A DNA stretch of 41,019 nucleotides from Candidatus Thalassarchaeaceae archaeon (GCA_030747675.1 JASLKH010000099.1:1-41019); one strand, 5' to 3'. Positions 27,301-34,629 are shown, counted from the first letter of the stretch. Numbers and translations: made by a program. The notes: a model not told the origin generated them from the sequence alone.

Positions 27301-28384
27301 TGCGTATTTCAGAATTTGTACCTGCGTTAGTCAAATCGACTTGCCCCTGTAAAACACCCACTGCATTGTTACTATATTGACAAGTTCCAGTCACAACATA
27401 GCAACCATGGTGCCAATATCCGGTTGCACCGCCAACGTTTGTCAAACTGACATCGTCAATGAACCAACCTGGCCGACCTGGACTGTTGACATCAGTAGAT
27501 ATGCGGAATCTGATTTTTAGTGCAACTGAGTTGTTAATCCCTGTCAAATTGTCGAGAAGGAATAAATCGTTTGTCCAGCCTGTGGAATTTGGATTAGACC
27601 AAGCTGGGAATGTTGTGCTATTGTTTGGGGTCGCAGATGGTGCCGCAGATGTTGAGAGGGTGACATTCGAATTGTAACCACCAACTGGTTCGAGCCAAGA
27701 CCATGGTCCACTGTCTAGTTTATATTCAACCCAGACAGCATCGTTTGGCCCTGTGTGGCGCCAATTGTCAAGACTCAAATTGAAGTGATTAATTGGAGAA
27801 GGGATTGTGATTGAAGGTGACCTAATTGCTGCGATTTGTCCAGCTGGGACTGCCCCGTCCATGATTGTAGCCGCGACAACCGAGCCTGAATTTGCAGAGG
27901 CAGGAATGTCACCATAACTCATTTGTCTTGTTTGACCCACTCTTGTGCCATTGGTAACCGATCCGGGCAAACCTGGTTCCCAAATTGAAGTGTTCCCAAA
28001 CTCTGGCCAGTTATTGAATGTCATTTGTGCAGTACCAGAAAATGTCTCGATTTGGCTTACTGCTTGGTCGGGTTCAAGGGATAACCGACCGCCAAAGTGA
28101 TCCATAGTTGAACTAGAAAATTGTCCTACCGTGAAATTGTTTGTTGTATCCACACGCCATTCACTACCGTTGTTTGCATAAATCATCTCTTCATCAACAG
28201 TCATCCAACTATTCAGAACTGTGGCATTACCTGGTACATTCCAACCATCAACGGTTACTGTTTGCCCATTGGATGTGATTTTGTTGGGTCCAATCCATTG
28301 GCTTGTGTCTGCTGAGGCCCAAGGAACTGAGACCATCATCAAAGTCAGTAATATACTCAGAATAAATTTCCGTTCTGCTGTCAT
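21347..28384 (-). CDS. Giant secreted multidomain protein with membrane anchor, EF-hands and C-terminal SAP domain
   Basis: About 2,345 residues. A signal peptide (MTAERKFILSILLTLMMVSV, then PWASA) starts the protein. The long exported part holds jelly-roll/MAM-like modules ending in GWFIDDVSLTNVGG and GWYVDDVGLEVDYFL, then many Ig/cadherin-like beta-sandwich segments and a DLNADGTPQPDEYQ calcium loop. One membrane helix lies near 2030-2057 (ALLGIIAFAIGAAAILLLVI). Beyond it, on the cytoplasmic side, are acidic segments, two EF-hand pairs (DRDRDGFLDASELEQ near 2115; DSDENGYLKQSELER near 2183), a helical UBA-like stretch (near 2230-2255) and a C-terminal SAP motif (MKKAELVSLAEERNLGTSGT, then KADIIARLLG). 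The start at 28384 is favoured by the signal peptide and an upstream GGAG. A cell-surface protein of adhesion type is likely; SAP and EF-hands inside the cell are unusual. Confidence 0.85.
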   Translation of the reverse strand: MTAERKFILSILLTLMMVSVPWASADTSQWIGPNKITSNGQTVTVDGWNVPGNATVLNSWMTVDEEMIYANNGSEWRVDTTNNFTVGQFSSSTMDHFGGRLSLEPDQAVSQIETFSGTAQMTFNNWPEFGNTSIWEPGLPGSVTNGTRVGQTRQMSYGDIPASANSGSVVAATIMDGAVPAGQIAAIRSPSITIPSPINHFNLSLDNWRHTGPNDAVWVEYKLDSGPWSWLEPVGGYNSNVTLSTSAAPSATPNNSTTFPAWSNPNSTGWTNDLFLLDNLTGINNSVALKIRFRISTDVNSPGRPGWFIDDVSLTNVGGATGYWHHGCYVVTGTCQYSNNAVGVLQGQVDLTNAGTNSEIRIQMEWDLEGSLYDNFCIELSPNNQTWTDISSSTSATTTACRSRSGAIPGSGYTINGVNYGDETNGFVTLALGIPTSFQNSGLTDIAVRVETDSSVQYGGTTDGQEGLTLDRISVVSSTGTVLDDDTLSNSNTMWTAIAGDWNYISIGAGALALSYGYEDSQAGAPNGPPTGWSSTGDWDFGPLQGQPTEGPTSWTSAPFGWGTNLQSGYSGSNWDHLFSPSYAIPAGASARLTFSHWMCSESGYDGGAVFISTDNQTWTHFDPGNNWYDTTGLSFNTGANLASVGIFNGANVVGTGFNCQGPHNFWSTKEADLTTYSGQTVWFRFSFESDSIISYDGWYVDDVGLEVDYFLDEGGWISDVLALDDIGLGFIDIDGTIPIDTWATGSVLDVSGNVIAGFDNVSFPISLHGLDRASHANGIRIQINMGTDDPFLTPLIDAVHVGSVRTFDARGPGNGWNVNSNLDLWESNLTNNGSAVLQINSPFIHSSRPVTAVDFAGVGSQITLRAVDSNGNVIGTSGLTGTIQFPDPQPGFGVRIEVNPNGHISSLWAEGDMAQPAINPEADVTGDGTVDWEFPIGPSYGAHGWQQFIHEAADGTVSTSQNQQLTSDLDMFANQVETVSVLIPGDAIVTSGAISIYCDPCIAPVNLSIGSSSITSFGSGLNTASLSPTQIAHINMIPPQSGLQNNRDWRIVELNMSSNLPTTIAQVGEVRSITLGYSISENLTTLTQQVIDYHAAAVLAGSPTSVDIPIAYTADKGAVVIGGGVYHELMITNYPFSAPGTMYPNGDVTEITTRHRHLYDNTEISKISLTGYASDGTSIIFEVADPAGSPTFSQISGSSQLPMEMDCSIVENGGILEVDWRFHVSWQWDDVANIAWSALAHNQTGVGIAPATAQTGGPGSQAIENDLEISGLTVYNQAGYDISNQFSPEYPFHVQSGEEVHVSGNVRFQNTPNLRPLQDDFAMIINNSGVETPLSTDGLGTFSGNVTLTSNSLSLLSPKIGRVGPITGSTGANDTTISPPAIEILTDNEAPVAGPILVSTSTGLLDANGYVWDPVSPLSVYITVSDAQDRSSEVTLNYWREGIDDLNADGTPQPDEYQTYPESLYTLRSGSQQVTFSNIPVGGNGFNGKVSMWISGTDWAGNSYQDGNTGGGPGFADDWATLQTAENTETVLLNTGFGLDSIDEHLLAGQVHTVSMTIQDANGVQTLDDVGVYLAGQVNAPLGEIHYDPRQDILTTVAGSFVTPLSAVVTPLSADTSKVDITFSVSWDMPSTQSHQVPGFTITDDMQIVTNVNNLNAIRWKLDNELTAVITNLEDLTPPVTTGSTTQIHVQEGDEVEVEGMIVYSTTNIPLEIPSENLSVLTQILFGSTTIERTVTVQEGGTFNSILVLPTRTPLTPEMPIQVVVLNLPGLATSDPNMDSTIVVDSEPPEVVFDPYRFPSSSLMYLESDRLDAVTIDLVIVDQGGFPTTPLEIEWAYLRVNGLPRMGMGGNSSLTFVDELDGQYHFTGIFDMNPAGDEKLSDGDYISIWASGIDLSGNDLTGEGTASTPRVPSFSLIEFEPELTGWDLNPDIPEYGGIIEINAIFRNNGMRSGSINVQLVEDIDGAMRTVDDNVTVNFTAKQSNRVATFEWEAWKSGEAKLFIIVDGDEFNSIAVEKIIIAEPESESLSDNAALLGIIAFAIGAAAILLLVIVMRRPSESMDDYDESDDIWYDDDGNEIDDLNGIRLDFEDETLSNTAARYSIHDKTAFLKHAQTYDRDRDGFLDASELEQAAKDFIEMLAKPMVSMESTYPLDFNNETVSHIIGKHHIFDKDAFLAHASGYDSDENGYLKQSELERAAEEYVASGLNQELSPSAPADPRELAIAEVVAALPDWSHKRASNWMDKGWSAEQIIAHHSPSETEAPPAAPVGFGSDYVAESPVVEEPVIEPEPEITEVEIIDSVATELPSEAALKRMKKAELVSLAEERNLGTSGTKADIIARLLG

Positions 28385-28389
28385 TGTAC

Positions 28390-28406
28390 CGACTCCTACG
28401 GAGTCG
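28390..28406. promoter_or_regulatory. 17-bp perfect inverted repeat 5 bases before the giant gene start
   Basis: On the coding (minus) strand: CGACTCC-GTA-GGAGTCG. The right arm contains the GGAG that would serve as ribosome site, so a folded mRNA would hide it. Possible TATA-like TTTCTAAC on the minus strand (about 28417-28424) would put the transcription start inside or just after the repeat. Confidence 0.65.
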
Positions 28407-28469
28407 CGACTATTCGACGTTAGAAAGACCTTCGGGGGATGCATCAGACTTTGCGAGGCAAGAAAAAGG

Positions 28470-28541
28470 AGCCACTGGCGAGAATTGAACTCGCGACCTA
28501 CGCCTTACCAAGGCGTCGCTATACCTCTAAGCCACAGTGGC
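28470..28541 (-). tRNA. tRNA-Thr (anticodon GGU)
   Basis: Folds as a full cloverleaf: acceptor GCCACTG/CAGTGGC, anticodon stem ACGCC/GGCGT with loop TTGGTAA (anticodon at 28507-28509), variable loop AGGTC, and T arm GCGAG-TTCAATT-CTCGC. The discriminator base is U, as in many archaeal threonine tRNAs. CCA is not encoded. A T5 run (28463-28467 in antisense) follows and probably ends transcription. No intron. Confidence 0.97.
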
Positions 28542-28567
28542 AGTATCATCGGCGACCTACGCCCTTG

Positions 28568-28573
28568 ATTTAA
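28568..28573 (-). promoter_or_regulatory. TATA box of tRNA-Thr
   Basis: TTAAAT on the minus strand within GTCGTTAAATCAAGG, centred about 29 bases before the tRNA 5' end. This matches the archaeal box A distance. Confidence 0.65.
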
Positions 28574-28657
28574 CGACTACGTAACTGGAATCGAGGAGAT
28601 AATTTGGGTGAAGTTCTCCATCACGCTCATATCGTAAAGGTTGCACGCCGGAACGCT

Positions 28658-28740
28658 GCCGAGATCGCATAGCCTGGTATCGCGCGTGACTGGAAATCAC
28701 GTGGGTTCGTCCCGCGGGAGTTCAAATCTCCCTCTCGGCG
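28658..28740 (+). tRNA. tRNA-Ser (anticodon GGA)
   Basis: Class II tRNA: acceptor GCCGAGA/TCTCGGC, D loop AGCCTGGTA, anticodon stem CGTGA/TCACG with loop CTGGAAA (anticodon 28692-28694), a long variable arm (GTGGG-TTCG-TCCCGC) and T arm GGGAG-TTCAAAT-CTCCC. Discriminator G as expected for serine. The genome sequence continues CCA (28741-28743), so the 3' end is probably encoded. A TATA-like TCATATCG lies about 28 bases upstream. Confidence 0.97.
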
Positions 28741-28794
28741 CCATTTCAATGGTTGAGAATTATATGTTGCCTCTGGAATCATAAACTGATAACC

Positions 28795-29376
28795 ATGCAG
28801 ATGTCACCCTTTGAATTCATCACAATCTTCTGTTCCTTAATACTTGGTTTAGCCCTCACACATATATTCGGTGCAGTGTCTGATTTGTACGAGATTCGAA
28901 AACGCGTCAAGACGTTTTGGCTCAATTCTCTCTGGGTCGGCACTGTGATTATGTGGGCTATTTACCAATGGTGGGGCCTTTGGGAACTTTCCATTAATCT
29001 AATCGAATGGACTTATGTGCAATACTGGTTCCTTGTGACCAATCTGGCCTCGATTTATTTCTTCACAACTCTTGTGTTACCCAAAGCCACAGACGAGGGA
29101 ATCATCGATTTAGAGGCCCACTATTATTCGGTTCACAAGGCCTTCTTCTCGATTGTTGCATTCTCGCTCTTCAGCTCAGCAGCAGTCAATTATTCACTAT
29201 TCGGTGAACCCCTGATTGGCGCAATGACAATCATGCCATCCATTGTAGGGTGTGCTGCAATAGGTGCTGCATTTACTGATTCCAGAACATATCACAAGGT
29301 CATTGGAATCTTCATTTTTGCCATGTTTATTGCATTCCAATTCACTGACAACATTGTAATCACATACGATGTTTGA
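28795..29376 (+). CDS. Six-helix membrane protein of unknown function
   Basis: A 193-residue hydrophobic protein with about six membrane segments. It begins MQMSPFEFITIFCSLILGLA and contains WGLWELSINLIEWTYVQYW, LASIYFFTTLVLPKATDEG and DLEAHYYSVHKAFFSIVAF. The 'FEF...SLILGLALTHI' start, the YQWWGLW segment and the 'DLxAHYYxxxxxFF' motif recur in a widespread bacterial family of uncharacterised membrane proteins. The start at 28795 is preferred over 28753, which would lie almost on the tRNA end. It probably has its own promoter, but none is clear. Confidence 0.72.
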   Translation: MQMSPFEFITIFCSLILGLALTHIFGAVSDLYEIRKRVKTFWLNSLWVGTVIMWAIYQWWGLWELSINLIEWTYVQYWFLVTNLASIYFFTTLVLPKATDEGIIDLEAHYYSVHKAFFSIVAFSLFSSAAVNYSLFGEPLIGAMTIMPSIVGCAAIGAAFTDSRTYHKVIGIFIFAMFIAFQFTDNIVITYDV

Positions 29377-29404
29377 CCTAAGCAAGATTATCTGAAAATG
29401 ATAT

Positions 29405-29421
29405 TCTAGCCTACGGCTAGA
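29405..29421. promoter_or_regulatory. 17-bp perfect inverted repeat upstream of the zinc-ribbon membrane protein
   Basis: TCTAGCC-TAC-GGCTAGA, 7-base arms and a 3-base centre, 19 bases before the ATG at 29441, with a purine-rich GAGGGATGGAG between. A weak TATA-like AATGATATT lies immediately upstream. Confidence 0.55.
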
Positions 29422-29440
29422 GGGATGGAGTCTTAATGCG

Positions 29441-30643
29441 ATGTTGTCGCACGGGATGTCGATGAGCGAGGATGACGCTGAGGAAGAGCCGGCTAATGCA
29501 GGCCTCGTTTTCCATGAAGGAATGCGTCTCACTACAATGAAAACCGCTCAAAATCTGTCTGTCGAATACCCGAAACTCGAACCGCTTCACCACATCAAGG
29601 TTGAACTTTTATTCCATTACCACAAAATACGAACAACTTGGACTTTGAGTCACTGGATCACCCTTGGCATAGGGTGCCTTGCAGTACTACTTTCTGGATG
29701 GGATTTGGGAATTGGTGAACTTACCAGTGGCGGTAGTTATGAAAATATTGGAGTCGGGCCGAATTCACAAGATTCTGGCATCCGAAATGTTGCGACTGCA
29801 TCCGTTGCTTTGGCGATGATTTCAATGGGTCTTTGGTTGATTTTCCTACTCAGGCTTTGGTCAATATTTCCCCTCATGCGTTCGCAAGCAATCAGTCTAT
29901 TTGTTGCCCTAATGGCTGCGCAAATAAGTCAATATTGGGCGCATGGTTATGACCCAGAATTCCCATTTGGATTGGAGTCATTTGCTGTTGCTGTAGCGGG
30001 AGTTGGAATTATTTTAATCGCCTTTGTCGGTTTCATTCTTCAACGCGCAGTTATGGAAACTCGGGATGTGCATGTTGAAGAAAGGCACTGGCATCCAGAT
30101 CCACGACAGATGGAATTAGCGACCCGGGACCACTCATTGTTTGCATGGGGAACTGCTTTGCTAGTCTATTGCATTCTAGTCATGTTTCACTCATGGTCTG
30201 GTGCACACTATGTCTCTATTCGACAACCAGGTGAAATAACTGGCTGGTGGATATTTAGTTTGATGTACATTTTATCAGGGTTTATTCTCGTTTGGCTAAT
30301 CATCCATATTTTGTGGTACCCACAAATTATGCTAGGATCTGGAGATATTCGGATTGAATCAGATCGGGCTCGCCAAGTCAGTAAAACTAGTACATCCACA
30401 TCTACTAATTCAGAACCAGTGTTACAAGGGAAATGCCCAAATTGTAGTGAGGCTAATTCGGTCCGGATTCTCTCAAATGGAGAAATTGAAACTGATTGCA
30501 TGGTAGATGGATGCAATAGTCAAGGCGTACCTGGGGCCAAATGTTCGAACTGTGGTGAGAGGTTGTCATCACGTGTCATTTGTGGTGCATGCCAAACAAG
30601 TGCTCCGGCTAAAGATTACTTTTCTGATAATGAAGCGTGGTGA
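29441..30643 (+). CDS. Membrane protein with C-terminal zinc ribbons
   Basis: A 400-residue protein with an acidic N-terminus and about six hydrophobic segments (near 69-86, 117-140, 145-160, 178-204, 231-250 and 265-290). The cytoplasmic tail (about 325-400) has a zinc ribbon CPNCSEANSVRILSNGEIETDC, given here by its key residues Cys-x2-Cys and a later Cys pair, and a second set CSNCGERLSSRVICGACQ. No family is recognised. A start at 29456 (MSEDDAEEEP) is possible. The next gene begins 4 bases after its stop, and its ribosome site overlaps this stop, so they are probably co-translated. Confidence 0.7.
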   Translation: MLSHGMSMSEDDAEEEPANAGLVFHEGMRLTTMKTAQNLSVEYPKLEPLHHIKVELLFHYHKIRTTWTLSHWITLGIGCLAVLLSGWDLGIGELTSGGSYENIGVGPNSQDSGIRNVATASVALAMISMGLWLIFLLRLWSIFPLMRSQAISLFVALMAAQISQYWAHGYDPEFPFGLESFAVAVAGVGIILIAFVGFILQRAVMETRDVHVEERHWHPDPRQMELATRDHSLFAWGTALLVYCILVMFHSWSGAHYVSIRQPGEITGWWIFSLMYILSGFILVWLIIHILWYPQIMLGSGDIRIESDRARQVSKTSTSTSTNSEPVLQGKCPNCSEANSVRILSNGEIETDCMVDGCNSQGVPGAKCSNCGERLSSRVICGACQTSAPAKDYFSDNEAW

Positions 30644-30647
30644 ATTC

Positions 30648-31877
30648 ATGGACGTTGCTGGTTTTCGCGAACACTTTCCAGTTCTTACAGAGGATAATTG
30701 TCCTGTCTATTTGGACAATGCATGCATGACACTTAGGCCGAAAACGGTCATCGATGCTGTCAGTGATTATTACACCAATAACCCGTCCTGTGCAGGTCGC
30801 TCCGTGCATCGGTGGGGAATGTCAATTTCGAGAATGGTTTCGCGAACACGGCGGAAGTTAGCCACCCATATTCATGCATCAAATCCCCAAGAAGTCATAT
30901 TCACATCAAATGCGACACACTCAATTAATCAAATTGCAAGTGGATTGAAATGGAAAAAGGGCGACGTTGTCATCACCAGTGACCGTGAGCATAATTCAAA
31001 CTTGATTCCTTGGTTACAAGCCAAAGAAAAATTTGGTGTGGAATTAAAAACAGTTCAAAGTCACCCCGATAATACATTTGATATCGAAGCTTTTGAAAAT
31101 GCATGTGCTGATGCTGGAGATTCACTTCGCCTAGTCTCCATGGTCCATGTGGGCAACTTAGACGGGGTCGAAATTCCTATCTCTGATGTATCGAAAATCG
31201 CGCATGACCACGGCGCCCTAGTCCATGCAGATGGGGCACAATCGGCCCCCCACATACCAATTGATGTTTCAGCACTGGGCTGTGATTTGTTCTCATTTAG
31301 TCTCCACAAAATGCTAGGCCCCACAGGTGTAGGAGCATTGTGGGGGCGCGAGGATGTTTTGAATGATTTTGAACCAATACTCGCAGGTGGTGGGACTGTT
31401 GAAGATGCAGACTCAATATCTTACAAATTACGCACCATACCCGATCGGTTGGAAGGTGGGCTAGGGCACTATTCCGGGATTTGTGGTACGGAAGCCGCAT
31501 TGGATTTATTGGCGCAGTATGACATGTCAGAATTTGCTGCTCAAGAAGTGAAATTAAATCAAATCATGAGTGATGGTATCCGTCACCTCCCTGAAGTGAG
31601 TATCATCGGTCCAGAGAATCCTGCACAGAGGGGTGGGATTTGCTCTATTTCACTACACAATCTTGATGTCCAAAATGTTGGCATCCTAATGGATGAAGTA
31701 AATTCAGTATTTGTTCGCGCAGGTTTACATTGTGTCAATCAATGGTTTAATTCTCAAAACCTTGAGCAGGGTAGTCTGAGGGCATCTGCATACGCATACA
31801 ATACAGAAGAGGAAGCGAAATGCTTCGCAGATACTTTCTGTGACATCGTTGACAGCCTTACAGGGAGGAGTGAGTAA
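30648..31877 (+). CDS. SufS-like cysteine desulfurase (class V aminotransferase)
   Basis: A 409-residue PLP enzyme. FPVLTEDNCPVYLDNACMTL is the family start. The PLP lysine is in FSLHKMLGPTGVG (Lys221), with HADGAQSAPHIPIDV binding the cofactor pyridine ring, and SNATHSINQIA and TSDREHNSNLIPW also typical. Cys362 in RAGLHCVNQW occupies the persulfide-forming position of SufS (RTGHHC). It would release sulfur from cysteine for Fe-S clusters or thio-cofactors. It stands alone, without sufBCD nearby, so a kynureninase-like or other class V activity cannot be excluded. The start at 30648 has GGTGA at the stop of the previous gene. Its TAA overlaps the next ATG (TAATG). Confidence 0.85.
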   Translation: MDVAGFREHFPVLTEDNCPVYLDNACMTLRPKTVIDAVSDYYTNNPSCAGRSVHRWGMSISRMVSRTRRKLATHIHASNPQEVIFTSNATHSINQIASGLKWKKGDVVITSDREHNSNLIPWLQAKEKFGVELKTVQSHPDNTFDIEAFENACADAGDSLRLVSMVHVGNLDGVEIPISDVSKIAHDHGALVHADGAQSAPHIPIDVSALGCDLFSFSLHKMLGPTGVGALWGREDVLNDFEPILAGGGTVEDADSISYKLRTIPDRLEGGLGHYSGICGTEAALDLLAQYDMSEFAAQEVKLNQIMSDGIRHLPEVSIIGPENPAQRGGICSISLHNLDVQNVGILMDEVNSVFVRAGLHCVNQWFNSQNLEQGSLRASAYAYNTEEEAKCFADTFCDIVDSLTGRSE

Positions 31878-33070
31878 TGGAAGATGTTGAGATCGCTTCC
31901 AATGATGAAGTAGCCTGGGCTGATTTAGAAATGCCAGCTGCCCCAGAATCAAGTGCAATTCGTCGATTCTACTCAGAATGGCCACTTGGGAAAATCATGC
32001 GCAGTGCTACATCTTTCGCACTTTTTTCCGTTTCAATTCTACTTACCGTCTGGGCTTTTGGCCTACTGACTGAAGGTATATTGGGAGGAGATGACGCCTA
32101 TCAGGTACAGCGAAAAGAATTTCGCGACCTAACTGGCTTTGACAGTGTAACTACAGACGGAAGTGGAGTTGCAGTCTGCATCGTTGATACCGGTATTGAT
32201 TTGTCACATCCAAATGTTCCAAATGATATTGTTGCAGGGTGGAAGGATTTCATCAATAGCAGAGATGCCCCCTATGACGATGGAGGGCATGGTACTTCCA
32301 TGGCAGGGATATTGATTGCAGATGATCATATTCCAGGAATGGCCCAAGGTGTGGAACTGTATGTTGCCAAAGCAATTGCCAAAACAGGGACTGGTACGGA
32401 TGAAGGCATCGCTAGCGCTGTTGACTGGTGCGTTGAACAAAATGTGGATGTTATTTCATTGAGCCTTGGTGGGTCGCAAGGTGTTGATTTCATAGTTGTT
32501 AATTTCGATAGTTTAGAAAATGCAGTCAATAATGCAATTGACCAAGGTATTTTCGTTGTTGCTGCTGCTGGAAACGATGGAGAAAATGATGATGGAGATG
32601 TGTCCAGCCCAGGTAGTGAAACTGATGTCATCTGCGTTGGCGGCATTGATTCAGATGGTGATATATGGAGTGGCTCATCCAAAGGTGACCAAGGAGTTAA
32701 CTTCCCAGAGCGATGGTTGCCTCGTAACGACCCTAACAAAAAACCGGAATTAGTTGCACCTGGTGAAAATGTGCCTGTACTTTGTGGAGATGCTTGCCAA
32801 AACAGTGGTGGTTTCGACTCAGATTATGTACTCAGTGATGGCACCAGTGCTGCAACTGTGTGGGTCACCGCTGCAATTGCTCACCTTTTAGAAATACGAC
32901 CAGATTTACAGCATGATGGAACTGCAGGTGGTAAAGACACTGTGTCTCAGGTAAAAACTTGGATCAAGGATACATCGACCCCCAGTCCCGAGCAAGGCGA
33001 GCATGATGACTACTATGGGTACGGGCATTTGCAAATAGACACTTTGCTACAAATTGCTGGTCAGGACTGA
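31877..33070 (+). CDS. Membrane-anchored subtilisin-like serine protease (S8)
   Basis: A 397-residue protease with the catalytic triad visible: Asp104 in VCIVDTGIDLSHPNV, His138 in DGGHGTSMAGI and Ser324 in SDGTSAATVWV. The oxyanion Asn lies in VVAAAGNDGEN. It has no cleavable signal; an acidic 40-residue N-terminus precedes one helix (about 45-64, SFALFSVSILLTVWAFGLL), which predicts a type II anchor with the protease outside. A pro-domain is missing or reduced to about 30 residues. Its ATG shares a base with the desulfurase stop, and its end overlaps the convergent methyltransferase gene by 10 bases. Confidence 0.9.
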   Translation: MEDVEIASNDEVAWADLEMPAAPESSAIRRFYSEWPLGKIMRSATSFALFSVSILLTVWAFGLLTEGILGGDDAYQVQRKEFRDLTGFDSVTTDGSGVAVCIVDTGIDLSHPNVPNDIVAGWKDFINSRDAPYDDGGHGTSMAGILIADDHIPGMAQGVELYVAKAIAKTGTGTDEGIASAVDWCVEQNVDVISLSLGGSQGVDFIVVNFDSLENAVNNAIDQGIFVVAAAGNDGENDDGDVSSPGSETDVICVGGIDSDGDIWSGSSKGDQGVNFPERWLPRNDPNKKPELVAPGENVPVLCGDACQNSGGFDSDYVLSDGTSAATVWVTAAIAHLLEIRPDLQHDGTAGGKDTVSQVKTWIKDTSTPSPEQGEHDDYYGYGHLQIDTLLQIAGQD

Positions 33071-33804
33071 ATGAAACCTACCAAAGTCCCATTGAATAAT
33101 GGCACAAAACCAATCGAATGTGATTCATTCAATTCGTTGATAAGGGAAACCCATTCATTGAACTCAGAGACTCTGGATTGCTCGATTGTTTCAGGCCCAG
33201 ATTCCGGAATTTCTCCGACATCTGCGACAGGAACTTCTGGCTCGGCTGTCAAAATCAGACCACCAGGTTCCAGATTTTCCATGGCGATTCGTATTGTTTT
33301 AGCCAAACCATCCCAACCAACATTGACGATTATCAAATTAAAGGGGGTATGCAACAGTGGGGATTCTGTTCTGGCTGATTCTTCAATAGTTGCATGGGCC
33401 GCGTGCCATGAGGAATTTGCTGCAGATAATTCTTCAAAATTACCAACAGTAACATGGGCCCATGACTCAGCATCATAGCGACGAACTAAACGTGTTAGGA
33501 TTACACCGAATTTACCACCTTCCTCGACAAGGTGAAAATGCTCAGGAGGCTCAGTTCGATCCCAAAGATCGAGTAGCCATGAACTCAGATGACCAATTCC
33601 AGAACCAATTTCACATACTCGTTGGGGGCTAGTACGTGAAACAATGTCTCTAATTCGACGATTCAAACTCACTGGCATTGATGGAAGTTCCATGTGCAAC
33701 AATTGGGCACCGATTGAAGAGGCTATTTCCGGCTCATCACGCGGCTGGTCTGGGTTCTTTGCCAATAAAGCCCCAAGAAGGTCATCAATGGTATGCAGTT
33801 CCAC
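33061..33804 (-). CDS. Class I SAM-dependent methyltransferase
   Basis: A 247-residue protein with the SAM-binding motif I VCEIGSGIGHLSSWLLDL (about 62-79), an acidic motif (HFHLVEEGGKFGV) and a later FNLIIVNVGWDG strand in the position of motif IV. The end (FVPLFNGTLVGFIQS) has the closing hairpin of O-methyltransferase 3-like enzymes. The substrate is unknown. Convergent with the subtilase gene. Divergent from the HVO_0476-type gene across 91 bases that contain a strong inverted repeat. Confidence 0.75.
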   Translation of the reverse strand: MELHTIDDLLGALLAKNPDQPRDEPEIASSIGAQLLHMELPSMPVSLNRRIRDIVSRTSPQRVCEIGSGIGHLSSWLLDLWDRTEPPEHFHLVEEGGKFGVILTRLVRRYDAESWAHVTVGNFEELSAANSSWHAAHATIEESARTESPLLHTPFNLIIVNVGWDGLAKTIRIAMENLEPGGLILTAEPEVPVADVGEIPESGPETIEQSRVSEFNEWVSLINELNESHSIGFVPLFNGTLVGFIQS

Positions 33805-33863
33805 ATTAGGACCGGGGTCATGAGTGGGCTATGAACGCCTCGGACATGGGATGGCGTGAAATA

Positions 33864-33890
33864 CCCCCGTTTGGCCGGTCAAATCGGGGG
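33864..33890. promoter_or_regulatory. Inverted repeat 5 bases before the HVO_0476-type gene
   Basis: CCCCCG-TTTG (33864-33873) pairs with CAAA-CGGGGG (33880-33890, one bulged T at 33884) around GCCGGT. It ends 5 bases before the ATG. A TATA-like GAAATAC (about 33858-33864) directly precedes it, so the mRNA would be nearly leaderless and the repeat would sit between TATA and start. Confidence 0.55.
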
Positions 33891-33895
33891 CAGTC

Positions 33896-34612
33896 ATGGC
33901 CGACGACGAAATTGCAGATGATATTGAGGAAATCGAGAATGTGACTCGATGCCCTGGATGTAACACTCGTCAGGCCCATGATATCCTGAAAGAGAAAGAG
34001 TTGAAAGATGGCACTGGTGTAGATTACCTCCTTCGATGCAGCGGTTGTGGGAATGTACACACCATGGTTTTTCGGTCACCCAAAGCCATCATAGTGAAGT
34101 TCACATTATCTGATGGCCCTTCATCAAAACACTACCAAATGGAAATTGATGAGGATGAAGTATTCACAATAGGTGATGAATTTGATGCTGAGAATATGCT
34201 TTGGAGAATTACTCGTCTTGAAATCGATGGTGATGATCGACCTACTGAGACAGAAGCAAAAGAAGTGAAAATGGTATGGGCTATGCGAATTGATTTAGCA
34301 AGGATAAAACGAACTTTTTCCGATGGTGGAAAGTCTTTTGCCGATGTGATCGAAGTGGACCCTGACCGGGTATTCACTTGTGGAACTGTTGTCAAACATC
34401 GGGGAACCGTATGGAAAATTAGGGCCCTTCACTCAGGCGTAGGCCGAATATTGAATGGGAAAATGACTGCACGGGATATTCGTAGAATATTCCTACACCG
34501 CCCACCCACCCCTGAAGAAATCGAGGATAAGAAAATTCGTGATCGTGGGAATTGGAAAGGACAAGAATTTCCTGGTCGTGAAGAGCACCAACGCAAATGG
34601 CGTGATGAGTAA
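33896..34612 (+). CDS. HVO_0476-family zinc-finger protein
   Basis: A 238-residue protein. After an acidic start, a zinc ribbon spans CPGCNTRQAHDILKEKE and LLRCSGCGNVHTMVF (two CxxC pairs). The following region (e.g. DEVFTIGDEFDAENMLWRIT and VFTCGTVVKHRGTVWKIRAL) contains two related beta-barrel-like repeats, a plan I recognise from the archaeal HVO_0476 family. The C-terminus is strongly basic (RRIFLHRPPTPEEIEDKKIR), which suggests nucleic-acid contact. Function is not established. The next gene starts 17 bases downstream. Confidence 0.82.
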   Translation: MADDEIADDIEEIENVTRCPGCNTRQAHDILKEKELKDGTGVDYLLRCSGCGNVHTMVFRSPKAIIVKFTLSDGPSSKHYQMEIDEDEVFTIGDEFDAENMLWRITRLEIDGDDRPTETEAKEVKMVWAMRIDLARIKRTFSDGGKSFADVIEVDPDRVFTCGTVVKHRGTVWKIRALHSGVGRILNGKMTARDIRRIFLHRPPTPEEIEDKKIRDRGNWKGQEFPGREEHQRKWRDE

Positions 34613-34629
34613 TCAAGTGGGGAATTCAA

